Below are positions 24,893 to 36,289 of a stretch of DNA of 64,000 nucleotides, piece after piece. The notes beneath the pieces are model-generated. The model saw nothing but the letters and a program-made list of their open reading frames with translations, was not told where the DNA came from and made no database searches. Within the stretch, counting starts at the first letter, position 1, and the number at the start of each line of letters is the position of its first letter. This DNA is from Dacryopinax spathularia (taxonomy: Eukaryota; Basidiomycota; Dacrymycetes; Dacrymycetales; Dacrymycetaceae): the NCBI GenBank assembly GCA_037974965.1, contig JBBPFI010000006.1, positions 1,302,001-1,366,000 on the forward strand, read 5' to 3'. Both the position numbers and the translations under genes were made by a program.

Positions 24893-26230
24893 ATGGACCA
24901 CGACGAGGTACAGCCCGGTGAAGCGGGTGCGCCGTCCTATGCGGCCGTCGCGAATCCCGAGGCACCGACTCATGTGCACTCGGAGCACCGAGATGGACAT
25001 CATCATCAGCATAAGCATCACCAATACCGCGAGCAGCACAGTGTGGATCATGGACAAGAGCCGTCCTATGCACAAGTCGCAAACCCGACTGTTCCAACGC
25101 ACGTGAACGACGACCACGCCGACGATGAGGACCCCCAAACCGCCCCCACCGCCGCTACCCCTGGACTACCGAGCTTCTTGGCTGGAGACAACTCAGTCTA
25201 CCGCAGGACATCCTCGAGCAGTCGTGCGTATACGGAGTCAGAGCGAGCGGATGATGGGCATGAGGCAGAGCCGGACTTGCAGTGAGCACCATCGTCACAC
25301 TTAATCTGCGCTCTGCTTAAGCTGTTCATCAGTACGGACATACCAAAGAAAGAGCCTGGAGAGTCCGTGCAACCATCTGTGCATCAGGATACACCACGGC
25401 AAGATTCAAACCGGCGGGCAGATCCTTCAAGAAGTCCCAGAGCGCTGCACGAAGTCAAGGACAGAGACATGCATGTGCAGCAACCGAAGAAAGAGCATAC
25501 AGCGCTTCAGAAGCATTGCGACTTCTTCGATCCAGACGGTACGTCCATCCCTCTATGCTTTTTATAACGCATTGCCCCCGTATCGTAGGGGACGGCGTCA
25601 TCTGGCCGTGGGATACGTTCTTCGGCTTCTGGGTCCTTGGCTACGCCGTTCTCTGGTGCTTTATCGCTGTTCTCGTTATCCACGGCTCCTTCTCCTGGCC
25701 CACGCAGCCCCATTTCCCACTCCCAGATCCTTTCTTCAGGATCTACATCGACCGGATCAGCATGTGCAAACATGGCAGCGATACGGGAGCGTTCGACCAT
25801 GACGGGCAGTTCGATACTGAGCCTTTCGAGCGGGTGCGTCCATGGTCAGTGGCAACACGAGCCTCAGCTGACGCATCTGCCTAGATGTTCGAGAAGAACG
25901 CTAAGACGCATCCCGAGGCGTTGACGGGCCATGAACTCTTCCAGCTCATCCGCCGAAATCGAGTACTGTTCGACCCTTTCGGATGGTTTGTACATGCCTC
26001 GTATGACTTGCCCTTCCCAAAACTTACAGTCTCTCAGGATTGCGGGCGCATTAGAGTGGCTCGCGGTCTACCTCTTGTTCTGGCCTCAGGATGGGCTCTT
26101 CCGAAAGGACGATATTAGGGGTATATATGATGGGAGCGTGTTCTACGTTATTGCACATGAGCAGAAGAAAAAGGGACGGTTCACCCCGCCTGGATGGGGC
26201 AAGCGAGTTCAGCAGGTGAAGCAGGACTGA
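24893..26230 (+). CDS. Caleosin (EF-hand lipid-droplet/peroxygenase family), copy 1
   Basis: Caleosins are calcium- and heme-binding proteins of lipid droplets and membranes; several have peroxygenase activity on fatty-acid hydroperoxides. Five exons (24893-25281, 25333-25538, 25589-25833, 25885-25985, 26038-26230) give 377 residues. The core starts TALQKHCDFFD and continues with an intact EF-hand loop at residues 196-207 (D-P-D-G-D-G-V-I-W-P-W-D), a hydrophobic hairpin GYAVLWCFIAVLVIHGSFSWP, CKHGSDTGAFDHDG with the second conserved His, NRVLFDPFGW, and KDDIRGIYDGSVF. The two invariant His residues that ligate heme in plant enzymes are present. The N-terminal extension is long, disordered and His-rich, with two copies of PSYAxVANPxxPTHV. 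The gene is the upstream member of a tandem pair. Confidence 0.92.
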
Positions 26231-26945
26231 TTGTCTGCCTTGAAAGCCAGGTTCTAGAGCCTATATTTTTGTAGCAATTATCAATGACATGTAGCCTTAC
26301 AGTGAGAGTCGGTTGCGGTATAAGCCCCCTGTCGGAATTGGTCATCATCATCCGAGTAAAAGGGGGAAGATGTCCGCCGATCTTTTCGGAGCACGTGAAA
26401 ACGCGAGTCGCGTTTCCAGACGTTTGCGCGCCTGCCTAATCGGGTATCGTTCGAACCATTTTTAACTCGCGTTGAACGGGCGATCTCCTGTACAACTGTC
26501 GCACTTTGTGCGATTTCTTGGCGGCAATATCCCATCTGCTTCTGCAGGCTCCTCTCCATGCACACATCTCCGCCGCCGACGATACGGACTGATGGGCTCA
26601 TGGGGGCGCTCCGACCTTACGAGCGATATCTACTAACGGCTGCTGCACAACCTTATCTGGCTGAGACAAGAACGGGCGATGTTAACCAGGCATCATGACC
26701 TTTCTAGGCCAGAGGATATGTGACGTCAGGCATGCTTATATCGTCGATCTCGACTGCCTTTTCGTCCTCTTCGGGCTTCTTCCTCTACCCAGAGCAGCGG
26801 AAGTGCTCGATCATCAGCGCTCCCGCAGTTCATGGTGTAACGCCCGTCTTACGTATGGGTTCAACCCCCTCGTACGTCTACTTATAAATCGACCACTGGT
26901 CGACCTGCTCTCCTCCATTATTGCTGTCTTCGACCCTCGCTCAAG
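26231..26945. other. Intergenic region between the caleosins
   Basis: About 715 bp. It holds the 3' flank of copy 1 and the promoter of copy 2, with a TATA box at 26883-26888. Nothing else is recognised. Confidence 0.5.
26881..26890 (+). promoter_or_regulatory. TATA box of caleosin 2
   Basis: CTTATAAATC, with TATAAA at 26883-26888, lies about 60 bp upstream of the ATG at 26946, similar to the placement before copy 1. Confidence 0.6.
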
Positions 26946-28299
26946 ATGATGTACGGCGACCCTCAGATAGAGATGATCACCCACGAGCACGGCACGCCCA
27001 CCTACGCCGCCGTCGCCGATCCCGTCGTGGAGACGCACGAGAACGTCGGCGGTGCGCCTCACAAGCGCAAGAAGAGCAAGAAGAGGCACGACAAGCAGAG
27101 CGGCGCCAGCACTCCAGCCACTCCCAACGCCGAATTTCGGGAGCTTGCAGATGACTCCCCTCTGCACACGCTGGTTACCGAGGCGCATAATAGTGCTGAA
27201 GAGGCTGGGCAGGCGGCGCATCGTCTTGCTCAGGCTTTGGGCTACGATGTCGAGTTCCACGAAGCGGAGCGGAAGGTACAGCTCGGCTCGGACAGCTATG
27301 TTCATCAAGCAGGCGGTCACGGCAACCTGAACCAGCACTATACCGCAATGAGGTGAATGTCAACCTTATATTGCGCGCATATATGCTCATGCTCCCTTCC
27401 AGTCACCCTGGGGAAACCAAGCAGGACCTCGATGAAGAGTTCCCGCCTCTCGAATGCACCGTTCCCAAGGTTGATCCGGACAAGAGCCCACGCGCACTGA
27501 ATGAGGTGAAAGGCGGGAAGGCCTCGATCACCCAAGCGTCGCCGAAGAAGGAACGCACGGTGTTGCAGAAGCATTGCGACTTCTTCGACCCTGACAGTAC
27601 GCGCGCATATATGCGCCTTTACAGCTTTGATCGGATCACTAATCGTGCTTGTGGTAGATGATGGCATCATATGGCCGCTGGACACGTTCTTCGCCTTCTG
27701 GGTGCTCGGCTACGGCGTTATCTTCAGTTTCTTCGCTATGGTTGCGATTCATATCCCCTTCTCCTGGCCGACGCAGCCGCGCTTCCCGTTCCCGGACCTG
27801 TTCGGCAGAATCTACATCGAGAACATCGCTCGCGATAAGCATGGAAGCGACAGCGGCGCGTATGATCACGAAGGCGGGTTTGATGAAGTTGCTTTCGAGA
27901 AGGTACGCATATGGTTGTAACTCTGGACGCTCAATCATAGTTCAGTATGCGTTGTAGATCTTCACCAACCATGCGAAGACGCGCAAGGACGCTATCAGTG
28001 GCTGGGAGCTCTTCCGGCTCATCGGAAGGAACAGAGTCCTCTATGACCCATTCGGCTGGTAAGCAATATCCCGCGTGTCAGTTCCATCAACTGATCCCAA
28101 GTTTAGGCAAGCGGGCCTGTTCGAATGGCTGGCGGTCTATATTTTGTTCTGGCCCGCCGACAACTTCATCTCCAAGGACGACATAAGAGGCATATACGAC
28201 GGGAGCGTGTTCTATAAGGTCGCGTATGAGAAGAGGCGTCGGGGTCGATACACGCCTCCTGGATGGGAGGCGACCGTTCTGATGCAGAAGAAGCTTTGA
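26946..28299 (+). CDS. Caleosin, copy 2
   Basis: Five exons (26946-27352, 27403-27596, 27658-27902, 27958-28058, 28107-28299) give 379 residues. Exons 3, 4 and 5 are 245, 101 and 193 nt, exactly the lengths in copy 1, with the same phases, so the pair arose by tandem duplication. The EF-hand loop D-P-D-N-D-G-I-I-W-P-L-D is formed across the second splice. Other landmarks are TVLQKHCDFFD, DKHGSDSGAYDHEG, LYDPFGW and KDDIRGIYDGSVFYKVAYE. The N-terminal extension differs from copy 1: it keeps one TYAAVADPVVETHE unit, then a very basic run KRKKSKKRHDKQ and an amphipathic helix. It probably sits on lipid droplets or ER; the basic run could add membrane or nuclear affinity, which is speculation. 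Introns 1 and 2 each contain GCATATATGC. Confidence 0.92.
27377..27386. repeat. Palindrome GCATATATGC in caleosin 2 intron 1
   Basis: Exact copy inside the intron 27353-27402, preceded by GCGC. Confidence 0.6.
27605..27614. repeat. Palindrome GCATATATGC in caleosin 2 intron 2
   Basis: Exact copy as GCGCGCATATATGCGC inside the intron 27597-27657, just after the 5' splice site. Confidence 0.6.
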
Positions 28300-29684
28300 A
28301 AATGAGAAGACCCAAAGTACGCGTTGTCCGCATGATGTAACAATATCAAAACCGCATAGGTACTGCTTCTCTGGTGCCCAGTTGTCGTAGTATTGCGAGA
28401 GAATCATCAGATTTGTTTACAACCGCTGAAGGAGACAGTAGTTACGGGCGAGATACCGCCTGAGGAAGGGCCATGCACGGCGATCGCCAGACTTTGACCA
28501 AAAGAGGCAAGAATGTTGTGGAATCCATCAATGATCAGGCACTGCCTCCCTCTCCAGAACCCCGCTTTTCGGGTGCAATCCTACGTGAACGGTGAACCAT
28601 CTTTCTTTCCGAAGAGCTCCTCGCCTTCCCTCGCGCCTTCTGAGTCAGAATGGCATGCTCTGTGCTCATCTTCGGATTGATGGTCTTCACACTCTTCGCT
28701 GCTGCCACGCTGTTCCCATAAGCGGCTAGACTGGAGCGTAGCGACCAATGAGCGGCTTTTCCTCGCTCGGAGATTACGACCCAACCACCCAGAGCGCGGT
28801 GTCCTCCGAACTTCCAAACCGCTCACTTAAGCAACCCTTTTTCCTCACTGAACATCTGGTCGCACCGCCCTGTTGCTCGCAGCGTTCTTTGCCAACATCG
28901 GAAACTTCCGGGCTCAAAATGCACGTCCGCCGACTGGACGCTGCTACTTCAAGTTGAGCTGCTCTCTGAACTCTGAAGGAGCTGGGGCCTGCCGAGACAC
29001 AAGCTGTGTCTGTTCTCGAGCTGCTTCTCTTGCTATCATCAGGGGCGGTGTGAGTGACACCGGAGTACTGGCTACTGCTGCAGTCCTAAAGCCAGGAAAG
29101 GCCTGAGTCTGCTGCTCTCTACGGGACGCTGGATACCGGGGGTTTGACGCACCTGCCAAGCCGAGTGTTTTCGTCTCTTAATAGAAGTGGGTGACGTGCA
29201 GTTCTCTTTCCTGGCTCAGCCTCCTCCAGCGCGGGGAAAACTGGTCGAGATGGGCGCAGCAGCAAGTCGAGGCTTCCCGTTCGTAGGAAGAGCCATGAAA
29301 CTGCAGATGGGATAAGGCGCTACCTGCCGAGACATCGTGAACTTTCCTCCTCCTCACGCCCACTGTTCATCGGCGGAAATACGACCTCAAGAATCCTCAC
29401 AGCCTCCAGTTCCCACCGATGCAAGAGTCCAACGTACAGCCCTGCCCTGCCTCTACCCCACAAGTAGGCACAGCTTCTCCTCCTCAACCCGGCTTACCCC
29501 GCCCTGCTCGAGATCTAGACCTGCAGGAAAGCACCCCCTTTCCAACGTTGTTCCTCCTCGTACAGCGGCAGCCCAGTTGAAAAGGTATAAATACCCGCTC
29601 ATCTCCACCCTTAAGCGCATATATCATCGAAAACCACTTTCCAAAGCCACGCCAGACTTCTGCAGAACGTACTAGTCTTCCAGA
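28300..29684. other. Intergenic region
   Basis: About 1.4 kb with no supported gene. Short open frames near 28581-28826 and 29337-29675 have no domain. A strong TATA box at 29586-29593 serves the small gene that follows. Confidence 0.5.
29583..29594 (+). promoter_or_regulatory. TATA box of the small Gly/His-rich gene
   Basis: AGGTATAAATAC contains the full TATAAATA at 29586-29593, 92-99 bp upstream of the ATG at 29685. This is the best TATA match in the window and suggests strong or regulated expression. Confidence 0.65.
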
Positions 29685-30047
29685 ATGAACTCCACTTCCT
29701 CCAATATCGAAGGTCCCAACGCCGGGCACGCGGACCATCCCGGCCACCCGGGTCAGCAGCTCGTAGACGTGTACGTCCCCTTTCCCAACCCATCACGCGC
29801 ATACATGCAGTATACTAACCCATCCGTTCGTTCGGACGCTAGCGGTACCGGAACGGACGGCGATATGGAGATCCTCAAAGGACACGGCCCCAAGGGCCCA
29901 AAGTCGGGAAACGGGCCTCATGCGGGGCAGGGCGCGGGCGGACATGGTGGACATGGAGGGCATCATGGGCATCAGAAGCTGGCTGAGGAGGGGATGACCG
30001 AGGGAGAGAAGGGGAAGGGGAATGGGTTGCCTGTTGAGCAGCTGTAG
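29685..30047 (+). CDS. Small Gly/His-rich hydrophilic protein
   Basis: I do not recognise a family. Exon 1 (29685-29770) reads MNSTSSNIEGPNAGHADHPG and ends QQLVD. A 72-nt intron with a TACTAACC branch-site match (29812-29820 region) and GTACGT donor is removed. Exon 2 begins GTGTDGDMEILKGHGPKGPK and holds the dense block GGHGGHGGHHGHQK. The product is about 96 residues, without signal peptide or membrane helix. The clustered His could bind metal ions, which is inference. A possible third exon exists: a GTAGGT donor overlapping the stop at 30045-30047 and an acceptor at 30104-30105 would replace the end with L-P-K-M and stop at 30118. Because the intron is a multiple of three, the frame alone cannot prove splicing; the TATA box and splice signals support a real gene. 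Confidence 0.6.
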   Translation: MNSTSSNIEGPNAGHADHPGHPGQQLVDVYVPFPNPSRAYMQYTNPSVRSDASGTGTDGDMEILKGHGPKGPKSGNGPHAGQGAGGHGGHGGHHGHQKLAEEGMTEGEKGKGNGLPVEQL

Positions 30048-30118
30048 GTCTTTTTGCTTCTCCTTTCGCTGACGAGGCGTGGGGTGTGCTGATGGTTGTG
30101 TCCAGGCCGAAGATGTAG

Positions 30119-31068
30119 CGGTCTTGCCGGGAGACCCAGAAGAAGAACCACATCAACAGCAGTATGATCATGCCAGTCTACCGAGCGCGAGCAGAGCTGA
30201 ACGAGACGGCAGGCAGAGTTTGCAGAGAAAATTAGAAAATGATCGGCCGTATGCCGCATACATCTACAGTACCCCGAGATAGTCGTGTTCGACGAATGCA
30301 GACGATCCACCAAGTTTCCTACTAGCATGCAGCTGAGGAGTGCGGTCAAGCTTGTCCGAGTATAGTTGGACGAGGTCCAGCCATAGCATATAGGCAGCAA
30401 ACTCAGTTCCTCAATCTGATGCTTCATCAAAAGTTGTGCAGCGGGAAGACGTTGACGCGCTCGCGACCGGCGGCACAGACGCGTCGGCATATCAACGCGT
30501 CACTGCTTCCGCGCTTCTTTCCACGTGAATCTTTCCATTCCTGAAATTCCATCGCCTTTTGCTCGCAATGAGCACCGTCGTCGTTGTCACCATCGTTGTC
30601 GTCGACTGTGCTCCCAAATGAACATCCCATCGTTACTACCGTCGCATCTCCCATAGCGGCGTCGCGATCAGTCTCCCACCCGCTATCCGCACTCGACGAC
30701 CCGCTCCCCCATTGGAGAGGGGAAAGCGTGTTCCGCGATGCTCAATGCGCAGCAGCCTAAAGTTCAGTCTTGGAGGGTGATTGGGGGAGGGCAGGACGCT
30801 GTCCCCTCCCTCCCACCATCAACGTCACTTTCGTTCCTTCCTCGTCTCCTCTCTGCTCATCCCCTCCACTCTCTTTACACTCTCTTGGGTGTGGTGTATT
30901 GCTAGTCGTCCTGGTCGACGACACCTTTAGCTGGACTATCGACTTACTGTAGAGCCGAGCGCTCCTACTGCTGTCTGTATACAACCGGGAGCCGGGCTCC
31001 TTCACGCCAACCGTCCGCACATCGCCCATCCATCCTAAACCTACTAAGCCCGAGTACTACCCCACAGG
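30119..31068. other. Intergenic region
   Basis: About 950 bp with no supported gene. Open frames on the minus strand (for example 29972-30490) show no domain and look like shadows. Confidence 0.5.
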
Positions 31069-32453
31069 ATGCCCTGCCGACGACTCTCCCTTTTCTTCCT
31101 ACTCTCCGCTCTCTTCGCCGGTCAAGCAGCAGCATACATTCGCCTACCATCAAACCTCAGCCCCAACACGCGTAACGCACGCATAGCTCGGTCGCAAGAG
31201 CGTCTCGCACGTAGGCAAAGTAGCGGAAGCGAGGTTCGCTCCTCTCTCACTCTCGTGTACAACCTTTCTGACTATTATGATGCATACAGACCGTCTCCGC
31301 CTGGGCACCAGCGACGACCAAGTACCAGACATACAACATCACCACGTTCGTCCCCCGCTCCCTCCCCTCTCCCGTCACTCCAGACTTACTATCACATCAG
31401 GGACTTCGGCACCGAAATCTGGCAATGCACAACCGTCCTCACCCCCACCACCTCCAGCAGCGGAGAGATGGCCTACGAAGAAGATCAATCCTGCACCTTC
31501 ACACTGATCGAAGACCCGGGACTGGACACATCCACTCTTCCGCCTCCTGTTGTCCCGCCTGGGGTGTTGACGCCCGTTGATGGACCTACGATCATTTCCA
31601 CCCAGGCGGCGATGACCAGCTCATCTGCGGCTGGGGCGGCTGCGACGCCCGACCCTGCTGCGGGAGCGGGGCAGGGGGTGTTTACGTCGGTTGATCCGGC
31701 GGGGGATAGTACGTTCCTCATCCCGCCCCAGATGACCTCTGCTCTCGCTGGTACGCCAAGCATGGGGAGTTCGAGCGCTCAGGCGACGACGAGTCCAGCG
31801 GCGAATATGGCCCCTAGCCCTGCCTCGGGATCGGCGATGGGTGGGGCACAAGCCGGGAATGAGGGGGCGGATATTATCGTACGCCACATCCCATTTCGGC
31901 GCATATAGTCAACTAACGCGAAGTACAGGGCACAAGCTCGATTCCCGTCTCTGCCGTCACCCCCGCCTCGGCAGCCTCTCCGGCGGGAGTGACTCCCTCG
32001 GCCAACCCGACAGCTCAGCTGAGCAGCATGCTCCTCCCTTCGTCTGCCTCCTCCTCTGCCGACCCGAACGCCAGCGCCGGAGCAAGCTCAGCCGACCCCG
32101 CCTCCCAACTCGCTTCGATCCTCTTTGGCTCCTCGTCTTCCTCCTCCGGCTCTTCGAACCCCACAGCCCTCGCCGCCTCGTCCTCCCCGAGCGCATCAGC
32201 AGGGGTAAACAGTGGCGCCCTCCAATCGGCAAACGACACCACCACTACCAACGCCGCTGTTACCATCCCTGGTCAGAGTATCCAGGTCCTTCCGATTGGG
32301 TTGGGCGTGTTTGCGGGTGTGATGGTCATCGTGCTTATCGTTGTGGGTGTGGTGACGTTTGAGAGGACGCAGTATCGGAAGGCGTTCAGGGCGCGGAAGA
32401 TGGCCGAGCAGGGGAGTGCGATGGGTTATGGGGGAATGGCGGAGCGTGCTTGA
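31069..32453 (+). CDS. Single-pass membrane protein with Ser/Ala-rich ectodomain
   Basis: The start MPCRRLSLFFLLSALFAG is a signal peptide ending near AAAYIR. Introns at about 31231-31290, 31350-31409 and 31880-31928 join SGSE to TVSAWAPATTKYQTYNITT, then to DFGTEIWQCTTVLTPT and later to GTSSIPVSA. The ectodomain is about 300 residues, poor in structure and rich in Ser, Ala, Pro, Thr and Gly, as in mucin-like O-mannosylated stalks. One transmembrane helix follows (VLPIGLGVFAGVMVIVLIVVGVV), with a short basic cytosolic tail ERTQYRKAFRARK. This layout resembles fungal wall-stress sensors of the Mid2/Wsc type, although no WSC Cys motif is seen. The role as a cell-surface sensor or wall-linked glycoprotein is inferred from layout only. 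Confidence 0.75.
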
Positions 32454-33022
32454 TTGGACTAGGCAGAGAATGGGCATACCGCGTATTGCTATTAGTCCGT
32501 CTCACTGCCTTGAATATCTTTTTCAATTTGATCGAACTTTCGATGTTGGTTTGGGACAGTTGTTTGCTAGTCGAACAATATATTTCATTTTGTTCTTGCT
32601 GTTACAATTCTGCTCGACTAGCTTGTACTTGAAAACTACACATATTGACTTTGGCCCGGTCTGTTGTGCAAACTTGTGATGCCACGATAACGAGGCAGTG
32701 TTTAGCATAACCATCTGAACCGGTGGGACTTCATTTGTCCGCTTTGAGAGATAGAAAGAGAGAAAGGAAAGAACGAGAGAGCGAAATCTTTTTTTGGTTT
32801 CGTGTTTGAAGAAGGAAATACAAAGAGAGGGAAGAGGGAAGAAAGTAAGTACCATCTGACCATGACAATGCACAACAAGCATTACGGGAATGTGTGGATG
32901 GGTCATCTTGTTGCGAAGGTTATATGAGAAGAAGGGAAACAAAATAAAATGGAATAGAGAACGATAGAACAGACTTTATACCGCAGACGAGGTGCGTTGG
33001 GTGTACAGACAGGATGACGCCG
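32454..33022. other. Convergent 3' region
   Basis: Lies between the stops of the membrane protein gene (plus) and the Mei2-like gene (minus). It is AT-richer than coding DNA, with a purine-rich run near 32750-32850. No gene is seen. Confidence 0.5.
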
Positions 33023-36000
33023 TCAGAACCTGTTCAGCCCATAGGAGGAGGAGGACGGAGCATTCGCATTGTAGAGGCCTTGAGTACGGCCGTTCTGGAA
33101 AGAGCGCTGCTGACGAAGATGATTGTTGGGAGCTAAGAAATCGTCAGTGAATGTACATAGAGCTGACCGCTGAACTTACGGGGGAAGGGCTCAGGTTCGC
33201 CCTGCATAGGCCCAGAAGAGTAGAAAATCTTGGGACGCCAAGCCTCGCGCTCTTCCATAACCCCCGAGTTGCGGAACTTCTCAACAAGCGCCTCTGTGCC
33301 GTATGTTAGATCGACTGGATGTGAATAGCTGAACGCTAACGACGTACCTTTCCCCTGATAATTCGCGTAACTCATATGCAGGACTTTCTCAGAATTGAAC
33401 ATTCCCCTGCAGAAAGGTTAGCATATATGTAACTTGAGTCGTGTGAAATGTACTCACCATTTCTGACCAAGCTTGGCCTCCGCAAACTTCAACAGACTAT
33501 CGACATCGATAAAGTTGACAAAAGCATATCCGACCTGAGTACGAGTATCAGCAAGGTTTATAAGAGAGAAATGATAAGCAAAGACTCACATTGCAGTGGT
33601 TTTCGAAATCCATACGAAGATAGAGGAAAGAGTAAGACTTGGGCGTGACTGAGTCAATGAACGCCATCAGGTGTTTGTCGGTCATCTGCGCAATCATCAG
33701 CGACCCTTTCACTTTCCTGGAGGACTGGAACTTACCTTGTTAGGCACGTTCTTCAACATGACCGTGGTCCTGGTATCATGCCCTTCACGGATCCGCTTGA
33801 GATCAATCTTGTTTCGCTCAGGAGGAGGCTCCCTCAGAACATCAAGAACAATCCGCGCCGAGGAAGGCAGGAAAGTATGTACCGATTGACCAGAGGTCCC
33901 TTGATTGCCGCGGTTGAGGCGGCGAGGAGGCGTTTGAGTGGGAATGAAGAACTCGGCCGAGTCGATGCCGGAAGCAGGGGCACTGTTGGTGCCATAGGGG
34001 GAGGACAGCGTCGGAGACGGTATGCGAAGAGGGCGGGGCCAGGCCGTGCTGCCCATCGCGTCGGGAGGAGGCAAAGGTCCACTGTAAGGCGGAAGAGTGG
34101 GTCTCTTCTTCGGGGTGGGCAGGTCAGCCAGCTGCTGGATGACATTGCGAGTAGGAGTGCGAGGAGACGGATAAGATGGGATGATCGCCTTGATGTGGTC
34201 GGGACCGTATATGTTCGACCCCTTGCGCTCACGCTCAAACTCGGCATGGCCAGCCGCGGAAGCACCGAAGATAGTGGAGCCGTCCGTAAGGGAAGCGAAA
34301 CGCTCTTCACGTTCGTCGATGCGAGGGCTGCTGCCCGGGAACGAGCCACGCCGACCAAGGGTGCCCATGGTCGGGTCAAATGGGCCACCACGCGCGATGT
34401 CGTCTCCTTCAGGTGCTTTCAGAGCAAGCAAGGACGCTTGTTCTTCTTCACGCTGCTTCAACTCGACAATCTGGCGGTAGTGCTGGAACAGGGCAATTTC
34501 GTCCTGCTGACGTTGAAGATCCGCGATAGTGGAGGCAGGATCAACCGTCAGAGGAGTAAGGTCGAGCATAGAAGGGGGTTGACCATGGGTGAGACGCAGC
34601 GTGATGTTGTGCACCTGACGCTTGTTCAGCTCGATAACTGCAGAGTCCGCATCGCGAGTGTCGGAGAACTCGGCGAAGAACGCCTGAACCCTCGTTAGTT
34701 CAAGGAGATCAAGTACTAGAGAATAGACGTCACCTTGCCATGCGTACCGATAACTCGGAAAGTACGGAGACTGCCATACGTAGCCAGGACGTTCTGGAGA
34801 GCAATCTGATTGAGGTTACCTTCCCCCATCGTCGAGATATATACTTCTCCTTCGGAAGGGTTGACCAGTCCAGGTGAGCCGAGCATCTGGCTACGCGTTA
34901 GACACCATCTCGATATGGATGGCATCTGACCTACCCTGTTCAGCGCGGTGGCGGAGATGAATTGACTCTGAAGGGTGACACCGCGGAAGAAACGATGGGT
35001 GCGAATATAGTAGCGATGCGCTTCGGCGGCAGTACGCATGTCGAAGAACGAGAGAATGACCTGCAGAAAAGGCGAGTGAGTGTCAAAAGTCGTAAGAGCA
35101 CCTGTGGTCAAGAGTTACTCACCACTCCATAAGGGTTCCAGAACCTGATGTAAAGTCCGCGCAGATCGCCAAGCACCTGTATGTACTATCAGCGCATGCA
35201 TATACAGAGGCAGGGAAGGTGCATACAGCAAATGCAGTCTTCAATTCGTCCTCCGTCTGGTTGATAGTCAGCATATGCCAAGGGAGTAGCCACTTGCACG
35301 ACTTACCACATCGCAAGGCACATTACTAACCTGGAAAAGGGCGCATATAAGCCGACTGAGCTGCATATATGCGCATATATGCTACTTACAAGCAGCAATC
35401 TTCCACCTCGCTGGGTGACATATTCCTGGTCCAGGATGTTGACCGGGCTGTTGAGCCGCATGCGCTGCCTGAACGAAGACGTCAACGCCGCTCCGGCGTC
35501 GCCGACGTTGCTCTCCTGGGAAACATCGGTGCGCGGACCGGTCTGCTCAGTACGGGGAAACTGCACGCGGAAAGGGTCGGCGTCGGTGTTCTGTTCGTCC
35601 TGTTCCGCGTTTGATTGCAGTCCGTCGTCGCGGCGCACAGTGCGAGCTGGGGAGGGAAGCATGAAATTCGATCCGAAGGGCTCGAAACGAGGCGCGTTAG
35701 CACGGAAGCTGGAGAAGGACGAATGCGTCGACTGCTGCTGTTCGGAGCGAGGGGAGGACCGGTCCGTGGATTGGACTGGGGAACTACCCTGAGATTGATG
35801 AGAGGTAGGCCCGTTCGGGCTCATGGGCGGCGTGAGAGGTTGCCCTTGACGACAGCTCAGTAAGGGATAAGGGGAGCAAGGCCATTCATTTTACTTACCA
35901 GGCGCACGCGCCTCATTAGTGCGAGCAGGAGTACCAAAGCCAAGTCCGACCGTCGCAAGAGTGTTTCCGTTGTTGGTATCGTCCGGCAAGATTTTCAGGC

Positions 36001-36289
36001 GGGTCGGAGTCTGACGAGCAGAGTGAGGGGACGTCGAGTCGCCGCGCCAGATGTTGGGCATAGAGGCGGAAGGGTGCAGACGAGGGCTGGGACGAGCGGA
36101 GAGCTGATCCTGAGCGACCAACTCCGCCTCGCGTCCTTCGCGCTCCCTGGTAGACATGAGATAGTCGTAGCTGTTGTTGATGGTATTGGTGAGGAGGAAC
36201 GGCGATGTGTCGAGGTATTCCGTTTCAAGCACGGGGGTAAGTGGGGGTTGTTGCTGCATTTTGAAGATGGGGGGTGAGTGGAAGGGCAT
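33023..36289 (-). CDS. mei2: Mei2-like RNA-binding protein with three RRMs
   Basis: Mei2 proteins bind RNA through a special C-terminal RRM and, in fission yeast, drive entry into meiosis. The start is MPFHSPPIFKMQQQPP at 36289. Long disordered Ser/Pro/Gln regions precede two degenerate RRMs: RRM1 (GGRLLLVSNVPCDVTEDELK, FWNPYGVVILSFFD) and RRM2 (EVYISTMGEGNLNQIALQNV, GKAFFAEFSDTRDADSA). The Mei2 C-terminal RRM is very clear: TTVMLKNVPNKMTDKHLMAF, YSFLYLRMDFENHCNVGYAF, and REAWRPKIFYSSG. I read about a dozen introns; the final exon gives APNNHLRQQRSFQNGR and ends YGLNRF at 33023. The intron at about 35331-35388 carries two back-to-back GCATATATGC palindromes. Residues contacting RNA in the third RRM are intact. 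Regulation by phosphorylation, as in yeast, is possible but not visible. Confidence 0.92.
35363..35382. repeat. Two back-to-back GCATATATGC palindromes in a mei2 intron
   Basis: Two exact copies abut at 35363-35372 and 35373-35382, with a further GCGCATATAA at 35341-35350, all within one intron of the Mei2-like gene. Confidence 0.65.
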
